A stretch of DNA of 64,000 nucleotides from RGIG4608 sp051867875 (GTDB taxonomy: Bacteria; Bacillota; Clostridia; Oscillospirales; CAG-272), in the NCBI GenBank assembly GCA_051867875.1, contig JBJDZG010000004.1, positions 167,376 to 231,375 on the forward strand, given 5' to 3'. Below, piece by piece: positions 16,555 to 25,472 of the stretch. Every line of letters begins with the position of its first letter. The first letter of the stretch is position 1. The position numbers were made by a program, and so were the translations under genes. A model generated the notes under the pieces. The model was given only the letters and a program-made list of their open reading frames with translations, had not been told where the DNA came from and ran no database searches.

Positions 16555-17985
16555 ATGAGAAGTCAGGGCGAAAGAATCAAAAAGCTGCGCAAGAGCAAAA
16601 ATATCACTCAAAAGGAGCTTGCATCGGCTCTCGGTATCTCCGAGCAAGCGGTATCAAAATGGGAGAAAAATCTCTCAAATCCTTCAACAAAGCACCTATT
16701 GAAGATAGCGAAAATCTTCGGAGTTTCAATAACGTATTTCTATCAGCCCGAGGAAACGCAGAGCAAAAAGCTTGAGCGTGAAGGCGGAATGTCCTCGCTA
16801 TGCGAGCTTTACAAAATAGGCAGAGGTCCGTCAAGCTCACACACGATAGGCCCCGAGCGCGCATGTCTGCGCTTCAAATCGGAGCATCCCGCCGACAGCT
16901 ACCGCGCAATTCTATACGGCTCTCTTTCAAAAACCGGCAAGGGACACGGCACGGATTACGTTATCAAACAGACCTTTCTTCCCGCGCCTTGCGAGGTGGA
17001 ATTTGACTTCGACTACGTCTGCAAGACTCACCCAAACACCATGGACCTTATCGCCCTTGACGGCGGTAAAGAAATATTCAAACAGCGATTTTACAGTGTC
17101 GGCGGAGGAAGCATCGTAGCAGAGGGTGAAAAGCTCGCAAAAAGCGAGATGATATATCCGCTTGACACGTTTAAGGACATCGCAGAGTACTGCCGCGAGA
17201 GAAAAATCAGAATTTGGGAATACGCCTTTGAGATTGAGGGAGAGGGTTTTTACGCCCACATGCAGAACATCTGGGACGCGATGAAGCACTCCATCATAGC
17301 AGGTCTTAACGACGAGGGAATTTTGCCCGGCGGTCTCGGCGTTCATAAGAAGGCAAAACAGCTCCTCGGTGCTATAAAAGAGGGTGAAAATGCCGAAACG
17401 AGAGAAAACCGCCTTGTGTGTGCCTACGCTTTTGCCGTCGGCGAACAGAATGCGGGCGGTGAGAAGATAGTCACAGCTCCCACGTGCGGAGCGGCGGGAG
17501 TTCTCCCTGCGGTAATGTTCTATCATCAGGAGAAGAAGGGTGCCTCGGACGACGATATTATCAAAGCTCTCACGACTGCGGGCGTTATCGGAAATCTCAT
17601 CAAGCACAACGCTTCCATTTCTGGCGCGGAATGCGGTTGTCAGGCAGAGGTCGGCAGTGCCTGTGCTATGGCGGCGGGCGCGCTTGCGGAGCTTTACGGA
17701 ATGGACATTGACGAAATAGAATACGCCGCTGAAATCGCTCTCGAGCATCATTTGGGACTTACCTGCGACCCCATTTGCGGTCTTGTTCAGATACCTTGCA
17801 TTGAGAGAAACGCGGTTGCCGCCATGCGTGCCATTAACGCCGCAAACCTTGCGACACTGCTCTTTGACACGCGAAAAATATCGTTTGACAAGGTAGTTAT
17901 CGCAATGAAGGAGACGGGCGACGATATGTCCCCGGCTTACAAGGAAACGAGCGAAGCGGGACTTGCGAAAATTTCCGTCAAATAG
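16555..17985 (+). CDS. XRE helix-turn-helix fused to iron-sulfur L-serine dehydratase
   Basis: Residues 1-60 of the 476-residue product form an XRE-type helix-turn-helix (IKKLRKSKNITQKELA, then ISEQAVSKWEKN). After a short linker comes a full single-chain L-serine ammonia-lyase. The beta part has GRGPSSSHTIGP for substrate binding. The alpha part has APTCGAAGVLPA, SGAECGCQAEVGSACAM and CDPICGLVQIPCIERN, which include the cysteines for the 4Fe-4S cluster. The enzyme converts L-serine to pyruvate and ammonia. The GGAGG site fixes ATG 16555; an in-frame ATG at 16537 has no site and lies close to the operator. The fusion is unusual and suggests an enzyme that also binds DNA, perhaps sensing serine and controlling its own promoter. 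Confidence 0.9.
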   Translation: MRSQGERIKKLRKSKNITQKELASALGISEQAVSKWEKNLSNPSTKHLLKIAKIFGVSITYFYQPEETQSKKLEREGGMSSLCELYKIGRGPSSSHTIGPERACLRFKSEHPADSYRAILYGSLSKTGKGHGTDYVIKQTFLPAPCEVEFDFDYVCKTHPNTMDLIALDGGKEIFKQRFYSVGGGSIVAEGEKLAKSEMIYPLDTFKDIAEYCRERKIRIWEYAFEIEGEGFYAHMQNIWDAMKHSIIAGLNDEGILPGGLGVHKKAKQLLGAIKEGENAETRENRLVCAYAFAVGEQNAGGEKIVTAPTCGAAGVLPAVMFYHQEKKGASDDDIIKALTTAGVIGNLIKHNASISGAECGCQAEVGSACAMAAGALAELYGMDIDEIEYAAEIALEHHLGLTCDPICGLVQIPCIERNAVAAMRAINAANLATLLFDTRKISFDKVVIAMKETGDDMSPAYKETSEAGLAKISVK

Positions 17986-18027
17986 TGCATAAAATATAGT
18001 ATTAACTTCAAGGAAGGTTTTTTATTT

Positions 18028-19035
18028 ATGAATATAGTTATACTCGCAGGAGGGCTCAGTATGGAGAGGGACGTTTCCCTTGCCTCGGGCTCACTTATTG
18101 CAAATGCATTAAGGGACTGCGGACACAGTGCAGTTCTCGTTGACCTCTATTACGGAATTGAAAAAGACAGAATGACTTTTGAGCAGGACGGCTTAAAATA
18201 TGAGTATAAAATACCCGAGAAAGCCCCCGATCTTGACGCACTCATAGCATCAAACGGCGGACGAAAAAATCCAATTGGCGAAAACGTAATTGACTTTTGC
18301 AAAATGGCGGACGTTACGTTTCTGGCACTCCATGGGGGAATCGGAGAAAACGGAAAGCTTCAAGCTCTGTTTGAGATGAACGGCGTAAAATTCACGGGAA
18401 GCTCCTCCGTCGGCTGTATGCTCTCCATGGATAAGATTATTTCAAAGGAGCTTATTGCGCGCGCGGGTATTCCTACTGCGAAATGGCTCACAAACAAGGA
18501 CGAAAGAATTAAACTCTGCTCACTCATTCCCTGCTTCGTAAAGCCTGCGGACAATGGCTCAAGTGTCGGCGTTACCAAGGTAACGAGCAAGAGCGAGCTT
18601 GAAAAAGCGCTTGCGGAAGCGGAGAAATTTTCCGAAAACGTGCTCGTTGAGGAGCAAGTCGTAGGACGCGAGTTTTCCGTCGGAGTGCTTGACGGAAGGG
18701 CGCTTCCGCCCATTGAAATTATTGCAAACGGCGAGTTCTACGACTACAAGGTCAAATATCAGGCAGGTCTTGCGCGCGAGGAATGCCCTGCAAATTTGAG
18801 TGCCGAAGAAACTCAAAAGCTCCAAAGTTATGCAGAGAGCGCACACAGAGTTCTGCGCCTCGGCTCGTATTCGAGAATTGATTTCATCCGCGACTGCACG
18901 GGCGAGTTTTATTTTCTTGAAGCCAACGCGCTTCCCGGTATGACGCCCACGAGCTTGCTTCCTCAGGAAGCAAGGGCCGCGGGACTGAATTATGCAGAGC
19001 TCTGCTTAAAGCTCATTGAACTTGCGGAAAAATGA
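18028..19035 (+). CDS. ddl: D-alanine--D-alanine ligase
   Basis: This ATP-grasp enzyme joins two D-alanines for the peptidoglycan stem peptide. MNIVILAGGLSMERDVSL opens the N-terminal domain. HGGIGENGKLQALFE contains the ligand-binding region, SSVGV holds a substrate contact, and RIDFIRDCTGEFYFLEANALPGMTPTS is the C-terminal metal and substrate site (quoted in parts as RIDF, LEAN and PGMTPTS). The 335-residue length is normal. AAGGAAGG precedes the start. It follows the serine dehydratase gene by 42 bp and overlaps the regulatory reach of no other gene. Whether the second substrate is strictly D-alanine cannot be judged by eye. Confidence 0.93.
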   Translation: MNIVILAGGLSMERDVSLASGSLIANALRDCGHSAVLVDLYYGIEKDRMTFEQDGLKYEYKIPEKAPDLDALIASNGGRKNPIGENVIDFCKMADVTFLALHGGIGENGKLQALFEMNGVKFTGSSSVGCMLSMDKIISKELIARAGIPTAKWLTNKDERIKLCSLIPCFVKPADNGSSVGVTKVTSKSELEKALAEAEKFSENVLVEEQVVGREFSVGVLDGRALPPIEIIANGEFYDYKVKYQAGLAREECPANLSAEETQKLQSYAESAHRVLRLGSYSRIDFIRDCTGEFYFLEANALPGMTPTSLLPQEARAAGLNYAELCLKLIELAEK

Positions 19036-19036
19036 T

Positions 19037-19873
19037 ATGAAAAATATTATACATATAACGGATTTTAATGACCCCGCGCTCGACGTTTACGTCAGGCTAA
19101 CGGGCTCACAGCTCCGCAACAGGCTCGAACCCGAAAAGGGCATCTTCATAGCGGAGAGCCCGACGGTCATTGACGTCGCGATGCGCTCGGGCTGTAAGCC
19201 CATTTCCCTATTGACCGATGAAAGACTGCTCGGCGGTGCGGTAAAGGAAATTATTGAAAAGTTACCCGATAGCACGCCGATATACACCTCGACGAAAGAG
19301 GTTCTGACCTCACTTACGGGCTTTGAACTAACCCGCGGTGCGCTTTGCGCCATGTACCGCCCAATTCTTCCGAGCATTGAGGAGCTTTGCAAGAGCGCAG
19401 AGAGGATAGCCGTTTTTGAGGGGATAGCCGATTCTACGAATATCGGTGCTCTGTTCCGCTCCGCGGCGGCACTGAATATCGACGCGGTGCTCGTAACACC
19501 CACGTGCTGCGACCCGCTCTGCCGACGCGCCGTAAGAGTCAGTATGGGCACCGTATTTCAAGTTCCTTGGACGAAGATTGGCGAGAATGCCGACGATTGG
19601 CCAAAGGACATGGCAAAGCTCAGGGCTCTTGGCTTTAAGACGGTCGCCATGGCGCTCCGAAATGACACCGTATCCATTGACGACAAGGCTTTGGCAGGCG
19701 AAGAAAAGCTCGCGATAATTCTCGGTACGGAAGGCACGGGGCTTACGCCTAAAACAGTTGAAATGTGCGACTACACTGTGAAAATTCCCATGACTAACGG
19801 CGTTGACTCGCTCAATGTTGCGTGCGCGGGAACGGTTGCGTTCTGGGAGTTTGGAAAGAACAGACCTAAATAA
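19037..19873 (+). CDS. TrmH/SpoU-family RNA 2'-O-methyltransferase
   Basis: The 278-residue protein has an N-terminal L30e-like substrate-binding domain (about 15-100). A knotted SPOUT catalytic domain follows. FEGIADSTNIGALFRSAAAL is motif 1, IILGTEGTGL motif 2 and IPMTNGVDSLNVACAG motif 3, all complete with the catalytic Asn and Arg of the first motif. It methylates a ribose in rRNA or tRNA; the target is unknown. A frame starting at 19016 overlaps ddl, but ATG 19037, one base after the ddl stop, fits the domain and coupling by termination-reinitiation. Confidence 0.9.
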   Translation: MKNIIHITDFNDPALDVYVRLTGSQLRNRLEPEKGIFIAESPTVIDVAMRSGCKPISLLTDERLLGGAVKEIIEKLPDSTPIYTSTKEVLTSLTGFELTRGALCAMYRPILPSIEELCKSAERIAVFEGIADSTNIGALFRSAAALNIDAVLVTPTCCDPLCRRAVRVSMGTVFQVPWTKIGENADDWPKDMAKLRALGFKTVAMALRNDTVSIDDKALAGEEKLAIILGTEGTGLTPKTVEMCDYTVKIPMTNGVDSLNVACAGTVAFWEFGKNRPK

Positions 19874-19895
19874 CTCCAAGCCCTTATAAAAGCAG

Positions 19896-19930
19896 AAAGA
19901 GAGAACATCGACAAAATGTTCTCTCTTTTT
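19896..19930. terminator. Bidirectional intrinsic terminator between convergent genes
   Basis: A perfect 13-bp stem (19896-19908 with 19916-19928, AAAGAGAGAACAT) is followed by T on the plus strand. It sits between the trmH-like and TMEM164-like stops. Confidence 0.85.
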
Positions 19931-19950
19931 ATATCGATTGAATAAAATCT

Positions 19951-20787
19951 TCACTTTTGTTTTCTTTTATTGAAATATTCCCTCGTTTCCTCTGCAACGG
20001 GCGAGGCGATAATAAAATATATCGGTATAAAGTACACGATAACGGGAATTATCAGCCATATCACGGGCCAATAAAAATCCACTCCGCCGTTTATCCCGAA
20101 AATGTCCTTTTTGAAAATTTCGGGGCAGAAAAAAGTCAGAAATTTGCCTACTCCGTCCATATCGGGCGTAGGTCCGTGCACAAAGGAATTGTTTCTTGAC
20201 GCACGCGAGAGGAAGGATTCGAGCGTTCCGTTTATAAGCCCCGTTTTGAGAAGCACTATCTCGTTGAGCATTATCATGGTTTCTTGCAGGTAGAAGAAAA
20301 GCGGTATTGCCCACGCCTTTTTCAGCCTCGGTCTGTGAAGCCCAAGCAAAGCCGAAAGCAGCGGTACTGCAATAAGTGAGGTATGGCATATATAAAATCT
20401 AATGCTCTCAAACACGAAAGGACTCCTTCCGAGCGCCTCGGTAGGATAAACGAGCGCCAAAAATCCGCCCATAAAGCCGATGAAATATATATAATCGTGA
20501 ATTACGCTTTTTTTCGGCGCCAAGAAAAGAAACGGAAACATCACCGTCGATATGGCACAGAGATTTTCAAGCGTTACCTTATGAAGCGACGAGGGAAGAT
20601 TATTGCAGTACGGCGGAAAGGCGAGTTTCAGAAAATGAAGCGCGAAATTCATAGCCAGAATCCCGAAGAGCACCCATTTCTGCACCTTTTCGTCCTGCTT
20701 ACGCAGAGCGTAATAAAGACCTACGATAAATCCCGCCGCAAGTGCTATATACATAAAATAATATATATTGCCAAATTCAACCGTCAT
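19951..20787 (-). CDS. TMEM164/YwaF-family multi-pass membrane protein
   Basis: The 278-residue protein has about seven hydrophobic segments with short loops. It matches the TIGR02206/YwaF family, now linked to eukaryotic TMEM164. The two positions held to be catalytic in TMEM164 acyltransferase have counterparts here: Cys in ENLCAIST and His in FYICHTSLI. YYNLP-like and HGPTPDMDGVG phrases are further family marks. A lipid acyltransferase activity is thus possible, but for the bacterial proteins it is untested. The gene has its own promoter at 20825-20853 and shares a terminator with the convergent neighbour. Confidence 0.75.
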   Translation of the reverse strand: MTVEFGNIYYFMYIALAAGFIVGLYYALRKQDEKVQKWVLFGILAMNFALHFLKLAFPPYCNNLPSSLHKVTLENLCAISTVMFPFLFLAPKKSVIHDYIYFIGFMGGFLALVYPTEALGRSPFVFESIRFYICHTSLIAVPLLSALLGLHRPRLKKAWAIPLFFYLQETMIMLNEIVLLKTGLINGTLESFLSRASRNNSFVHGPTPDMDGVGKFLTFFCPEIFKKDIFGINGGVDFYWPVIWLIIPVIVYFIPIYFIIASPVAEETREYFNKRKQK

Positions 20788-20824
20788 AATTTTCTACCTC
20801 AATTCAGGAAATTATATCACCTAC

Positions 20825-20853
20825 ATTATACCACTATTGCGAATTTATTGCAA
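20825..20853 (-). promoter_or_regulatory. Sigma-A promoter of the TMEM164-like gene
   Basis: On the minus strand TTGCAA, 17 nt, TATAAT. Confidence 0.75.
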
Positions 20854-20880
20854 TAGAAAAGCAAAATATTTTGTTTTTCA

Positions 20881-20909
20881 TTGACTTTTTTGACGAAATG
20901 TATTATAAT
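20881..20909 (+). promoter_or_regulatory. Sigma-A promoter of ktrBA
   Basis: TTGACT (20881-20886), 17 nt, TATAAT (20904-20909). A TTG-initiated reading of the potassium gene begins inside this -35 box and is therefore not the real start. Confidence 0.85.
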
Positions 20910-20964
20910 TGGAGTTGATTGGAGCTCACTTATGTGGGCGCATAGAATTAATATGGAGCAATTT

Positions 20965-22284
20965 ATGTTTTTTAAGTTTATAAAAAGGCAATCCCCTGCA
21001 AGAATAATTGCATTCGGCTTTGCGTTTACCATTCTCTTCGGTTCTCTGCTCCTATCGCTTCCGTTTTGCATACGCGAGGGGGTGAACCTTAAATACATTG
21101 ACATACTGTATACCTCGGCAAGTGCGGTCTGCGTAACAGGTCTTGTTACCATTGACGTGGGCACAGCATTTACCCCCATCGGACATATCATATTGGCTTG
21201 CCTTATTCAGATTGGCGGCCTCGGCGTTGCGTCGGTCAGTGCCGGTTTTATTATCGCGGTGGGCAAGAAGGTTAATCTGCGTGGCAGAAACCTCATTCGT
21301 GAGGGCTCAAACCTCAGTTCCGTTAAGGAAACCGTCAAATTCGTCAAAAGCGTGCTTTATATGACGCTCGCCTTCGAGTTCATCGGTGCGGCACTTTCGT
21401 TCATCGTTTTCGTGGAGGACTATCCCCCGCTTCAAGCGCTTGGATACAGTCTTTTCCACTCGGTAGCGGCGTTTAACAACTCGGGCTTTGATATCTTCGG
21501 ATTTTCGGGTGAGCTTTACAACAGTATAAGTATCGTTCCATATCAGGACAACGTCCTCTTAAACCTTGTTACCGTAGGACTTATAATCTTCGGCGGTATA
21601 GGCTTCCTCGTAATCAGAGAGCTCCTCGACAAGCGTTTTCGCTGGAAACACCTCTCCATGCACGCAAAGGTGGTTCTTTCAATGAGTGCGGCGCTTATAG
21701 TCGCAGGCACACTTCTCTTAAAACTTACTGAAAACATCAGCTGGCTCGGCGCATTCTTCCACAGCGTTTCCGCAAGAACCGCGGGCTTTGCCATGAGCTC
21801 GCTCGGAGAATTTTCCGTCTCCGGTCTGATGGTCATAATCGTCTTAATGCTTATAGGCGCTTCGCCGGGTTCAACGGGCGGCGGTATCAAGACCACGACT
21901 TTCTTCGTTCTTTTAATGGGCATCAAGGCATCTGCAACCAACACGAGTGAAAAGGCGTTCAGATATTCGATTCCGAAAACTGCATTCAAAAAAGCGGCGG
22001 TAATAATCCTGCTCGCTCTTGGAATTATTTTCACAAGCACCTATCTCATAACGGTGTTTGAGCCCGAGGTTAAGCTTATTGACGCTCTTTTCGAGATGGT
22101 AAGTGCTTTTGCTACCGTCGGTCTTTCAACGGGACTTACCCCCACGCTTTCCACCGCAAGCAAACTGCTTTCAATGTTAGTTATGTATATCGGCCGTTTA
22201 GGTCCTTTGACTATCGCTACTCTTTGGCATTTCGACAAGGGCGAGAGAGTTGAGTACCCCGACGGAAATATTGCTATTGGATAA
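20965..22284 (+). CDS. ktrB: TrkH/KtrB-family potassium uptake channel subunit
   Basis: This is the 439-residue membrane subunit of a Ktr potassium transporter. Four repeated pore units are visible through their selectivity loops: AVCVTGLVTID, FNNSGFD, ARTAGFAM and ATVGLSTGL, each with the conserved filter glycine. GASPGSTGGGIKTTT before the last unit is the flexible gate region. Eight membrane helices fit the length. I place the start at ATG 20965 (TGGAG six bases upstream), with ATG 20932 and 20953 as alternatives within the transcript. The regulator gene follows after 12 bp. In known systems sodium often drives uptake. Confidence 0.93.
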   Translation: MFFKFIKRQSPARIIAFGFAFTILFGSLLLSLPFCIREGVNLKYIDILYTSASAVCVTGLVTIDVGTAFTPIGHIILACLIQIGGLGVASVSAGFIIAVGKKVNLRGRNLIREGSNLSSVKETVKFVKSVLYMTLAFEFIGAALSFIVFVEDYPPLQALGYSLFHSVAAFNNSGFDIFGFSGELYNSISIVPYQDNVLLNLVTVGLIIFGGIGFLVIRELLDKRFRWKHLSMHAKVVLSMSAALIVAGTLLLKLTENISWLGAFFHSVSARTAGFAMSSLGEFSVSGLMVIIVLMLIGASPGSTGGGIKTTTFFVLLMGIKASATNTSEKAFRYSIPKTAFKKAAVIILLALGIIFTSTYLITVFEPEVKLIDALFEMVSAFATVGLSTGLTPTLSTASKLLSMLVMYIGRLGPLTIATLWHFDKGERVEYPDGNIAIG

Positions 22285-22296
22285 TAAGGAGATACT

Positions 22297-22974
22297 ATGT
22301 TCAAAAAATCACAATCAGAAAAAAATACAACGTACGGTATAGTCGGTCTCGGACGTTTTGGACACGCCTTGGCTCTTGAACTTGCAGAGGCAAAGAACTC
22401 GGAGCTCCTCGTCATCGACTGCGACGAGGAAAAGGTCAGAGAACTCAGAGAATATACCGAAAACGCTTACGTCGTCAAATCGCTTGACAAAAAGTCGCTT
22501 GCCGAGACGGGTATTCAGAACTGCGACGTAGCCGTCGTTTGCATAGGCAGCCAGCTTGACACCTCGATTCTCACGACTCTTAATCTTGTAAGTCTTGGCG
22601 TTCCCCACGTTATTGCAAAAGCAACGAGTGCGGAGCACGGCGAAATTCTTGAAAAGCTCGGTGCAGAAATCGTTTATCCCGAACGCAATATGGCAATACG
22701 CTTAGCTCACAGACTTGAAGCGTCGAGAGTGCTCGACTACATTCAATTGAGCGAAAAGCTCAACATATCAAAGCTTTTAGCCCCCACGCGCATCATCGGC
22801 AAGACGGTCTTAGAGTCTAATTTGAGAGGAAAATACGGAGTTAACATTATCGCGATAGAAAACGGTCAGACGATTACTGAAACCGTAATGCCCGATTACG
22901 TATTCCGCACGGGCGACATTCTCTTCATCTCGGGCTCAAAAGAAAATCTTGAAAAGATTTCATCACTCGTATAA
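22297..22974 (+). CDS. ktrA: KtrA/TrkA-type RCK regulatory subunit
   Basis: The 225-residue cytoplasmic protein gates KtrB in response to bound nucleotides. The N-terminal RCK domain opens with YGIVGLGRFGHALALEL, a Rossmann dinucleotide-binding loop, with an acidic strand end in LLVIDCDEEKV for ribose contact. The smaller RCK-C domain covers about 140-225. It lies 12 bp downstream of ktrB in the same operon with its own AAGGAG site. In several bacteria such operons are controlled by c-di-AMP, which binds the RCK-C domain; nothing in the visible leader shows a ydaO-type riboswitch here. Confidence 0.93.
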   Translation: MFKKSQSEKNTTYGIVGLGRFGHALALELAEAKNSELLVIDCDEEKVRELREYTENAYVVKSLDKKSLAETGIQNCDVAVVCIGSQLDTSILTTLNLVSLGVPHVIAKATSAEHGEILEKLGAEIVYPERNMAIRLAHRLEASRVLDYIQLSEKLNISKLLAPTRIIGKTVLESNLRGKYGVNIIAIENGQTITETVMPDYVFRTGDILFISGSKENLEKISSLV

Positions 22975-22978
22975 TAAC

Positions 22979-23040
22979 AAGGGGCTTTTAAGAGCCCCTT
23001 GATTAAATATTCCCCATTCTTCCGAATGGGGAATATTTTT
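22979..23040. terminator. Tandem hairpin terminator of ktrBA and the convergent GGDEF gene
   Basis: A first stem CAAGGGGCT/AGCCCCTTG (22979-23002) is followed by a strong 15-bp stem with a TTCC loop (23005-23019 with 23024-23038) and T on both sides. The second serves both strands. Confidence 0.88.
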
Positions 23041-23052
23041 ATTGATTTTTCA

Positions 23053-25053
23053 TTATGTGGGGAAATGACCTCTGTCGGTAGGAATGTTATTTTTCTCATA
23101 ATACTCCCACTTGTCGCGGTACATCAGAGCCTCGGCTCTTGATATAATATCATCTATGTCAAACTCGTCATTTTCTCCCTTTTCGCCCCAAGCAAAGCCG
23201 ACGGACACAAAGTAGCCCTGAGATGCAATCTCGTCAATAATTCCGGACTTAATATCCATAAACTCATCGTGAGTGGCGTCCATCGCAAAGGCAACAAATT
23301 CGTCACCGCCGAGTCTATACGTTCTGTCCTCGCCAAGCCTTACCTTAAGCGCGCTCGCAACGGCACAAAGCATATTATCACCCGCCTTGTGGCCGTACCT
23401 GTTATTGAGCTCGTGCAAGCCGTTGACGTCAACAAACAGACACCAAAGCGTCTTTGCGTCAAGAGAGGCAAATTTTGCGCTCTCGGATTCAAAGCTGTTT
23501 CTGTTCTTGGTCTTCGTGAGGTAGTCCATAGTACCCATACTCTGAATGATTCTGTGGTTTTCAAGGTTAGTTACAGCCATGAAGAAATCGTGACTAACAC
23601 ATTCAAGTATCTGTGAGTCGCTGTCCTCATTTTTCAAGTCGGCTGCACAAAGCACGCCTTTAAGGCTACCCAAGTTGGTATCCATAATGGGAACTGCCAA
23701 AATATTGTTTATTCCGAAATAATCAAGTATATTCTTCGTTTTTCCACTCTCGTCATTTTCGGAATACAGAACGCTCTCCCCTGCCGTCAGAACATTATAG
23801 AAATCCGGAAGCTCATCTCGAATATTCCTGCCCAAAAGTTGGGTATAGTCCACGCCTTCTTTGCTCGGCCAACGGTAGACATCGGTTATTACGGAGCTCT
23901 CAAAAATGAGGAGCGCCGCACCCTCAGCCCCTATCTCGTCGGCAATTATCCGCAAGGACCGGTCTATAAGCTCGGGTTCGTTATGCGCGCTTATAAGTGC
24001 TCTTTCAACGGAGCTCATGTAGTTTAACCTATGAAGATTTTCTCTGTCCATTCTATTGACTCTGGCGTTCTGCAACATGAGCACCAGAATATGAACCGCC
24101 ATCATAATGATGACTAAGAACATAAGGTCAACAACTGTAAGACGTATATCGTTATAGGCTTCAAACGCGGTATTCTCGTCGATAGTGAGTTCCAAAAACC
24201 AATTATTTACGGGAACGCTTTTACCCTGAGCATCGTTCATAACGATGGGAGTATAGTACGTGTAAAACCACTGTCCTGTTTCTTGAGATTTGAAGATGCA
24301 ATACCCGCTCTTGCCGTTTCTCATATCATCGCACGACTGTTCAATGCTATAACCCTTTTTTGTTTCGCGCTTACCCATACTTCCGTCAAATAAATTCTTG
24401 AGAGGAAGCTCGTTTTCGCGCTCGGTATCATCTGCCGCGTAACGGTGGTATTCGTCCATCAAAAAGCAGCCTGTATCGCCGTCAACGATATAAAATTCGC
24501 ACTTTCCGCCGTACATTGTGCAAGAAATGAAATTAGGAAAAACGTCAAGTGAAATAAATCCGTAAAGAGTTCCCACAAATTCATTGCTTCGGTAAATCGG
24601 AACGGACTGATACACGAATTTTTCGCTTCTCATCTCTCCCATTGAAATCACCTCGGAAATGATTACGTTTTCATCTCTGTCAGGGTCTGCTGAAACCTCA
24701 TCGTGAGGGTGCTTGCCGTAGGTTATGTAAGTTCCGTCCGCTCTCTCAACACATACCGAGGAAAAGCTCTGCGTTGCACAAAAGCTCTCCATATACGAGA
24801 GCAGTATCGGGTCGGGATTTGAACTGTTCGTCGCCAGAATATCCGCAAAAAGCGAAAGTTGTTCATAATTCCTCTCCATGGCATGAATAAACATATCGGA
24901 AGCCTGAGCCGCAGTTTCTTCAATGCGGTCGAAGCAGTCTTCTCTCGCAAAATCTCTTACTGTCAGAATAGCAGTTATGAAGCTTGCGATTATCAGAGCG
25001 ATAATAACTATATTCAGCACGTGAGAAAAAAGTTGCAGTTTTGGTCTTTTCAT
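23053..25053 (-). CDS. Membrane diguanylate cyclase: Cache sensor, GAF, GGDEF
   Basis: The 666-residue protein makes cyclic di-GMP from two GTP. A membrane helix (about 12-32) leads into an extracellular double-Cache-like sensor (40-295). A second helix (305-327) returns the chain to the cytoplasm, where a GAF-like domain (350-495) precedes the GGDEF domain (505-666). The signature RLGGDEF at 580-586 is intact, and FVDVNGLHELNNRYGH supplies the metal and substrate residues. The inhibitory RxxD site is displaced by one residue, so product feedback at that site is doubtful. It is the last gene of a run with the Hpt and hybrid-kinase genes, 59 bp after the Hpt stop. Confidence 0.92.
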   Translation of the reverse strand: MKRPKLQLFSHVLNIVIIALIIASFITAILTVRDFAREDCFDRIEETAAQASDMFIHAMERNYEQLSLFADILATNSSNPDPILLSYMESFCATQSFSSVCVERADGTYITYGKHPHDEVSADPDRDENVIISEVISMGEMRSEKFVYQSVPIYRSNEFVGTLYGFISLDVFPNFISCTMYGGKCEFYIVDGDTGCFLMDEYHRYAADDTERENELPLKNLFDGSMGKRETKKGYSIEQSCDDMRNGKSGYCIFKSQETGQWFYTYYTPIVMNDAQGKSVPVNNWFLELTIDENTAFEAYNDIRLTVVDLMFLVIIMMAVHILVLMLQNARVNRMDRENLHRLNYMSSVERALISAHNEPELIDRSLRIIADEIGAEGAALLIFESSVITDVYRWPSKEGVDYTQLLGRNIRDELPDFYNVLTAGESVLYSENDESGKTKNILDYFGINNILAVPIMDTNLGSLKGVLCAADLKNEDSDSQILECVSHDFFMAVTNLENHRIIQSMGTMDYLTKTKNRNSFESESAKFASLDAKTLWCLFVDVNGLHELNNRYGHKAGDNMLCAVASALKVRLGEDRTYRLGGDEFVAFAMDATHDEFMDIKSGIIDEIASQGYFVSVGFAWGEKGENDEFDIDDIISRAEALMYRDKWEYYEKNNIPTDRGHFPT

Positions 25054-25112
25054 AATTTTCTCCTATCCTATAATCAGGGCTGCCCAAAACCGTAATTATC
25101 AATAATATTTAT

Positions 25113-25472
25113 TTATATTTCCTCAAGCCATTCCTTCATAAGAACAATGGCAGAGGAGTATTTCGATTCGATAGATGCCATCATTTCCTCAGCTTTTGCG
25201 TATTCGCCTGAACGAATAAGGTCTGTCTGCTGAGTGAAAAGCGCGTAAAGCTCGTCAAGTGAGAGATTTCCGCAAATTCCCTTTAAGGTATGGCTCGCCA
25301 TCTCTGCTGCCTTCATATCTTTATCGGCAAATGCAGCTCTAAGAGCTGCAATAGTACCGTCTTCTGTAAATTTCTTGATAAAGACGCGTATTAAGGAATC
25401 GTTTCCCATAAGGCGCTGCAAAAGAGTGTCGGTATTAACTCCTGCTTTTGTCAATTTTGTATATATCACCAT
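25113..25472 (-). CDS. Histidine phosphotransfer (Hpt) protein
   Basis: The 119-residue protein is a complete Hpt four-helix bundle. ASHTLKGICGNL carries the phosphorylated His61. It should exchange phosphate with the receiver domains of the hybrid kinase encoded just upstream. The kinase stop overlaps its first codons by 7 bp. No ordinary Shine-Dalgarno site is present; instead ten G residues end eight bases before the ATG and could pair with the anti-Shine-Dalgarno sequence. Inserting one G, or a -1 slip on that run, would extend the kinase frame directly into this gene without a stop. See the poly-G feature. Confidence 0.88.
   Translation of the reverse strand: MVIYTKLTKAGVNTDTLLQRLMGNDSLIRVFIKKFTEDGTIAALRAAFADKDMKAAEMASHTLKGICGNLSLDELYALFTQQTDLIRSGEYAKAEEMMASIESKYSSAIVLMKEWLEEI

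Noticed and set aside
20881..20964. N-terminal extension of KtrB from a TTG start
   Set aside because: The TTG is the promoter -35 box; transcription should begin near 20916.
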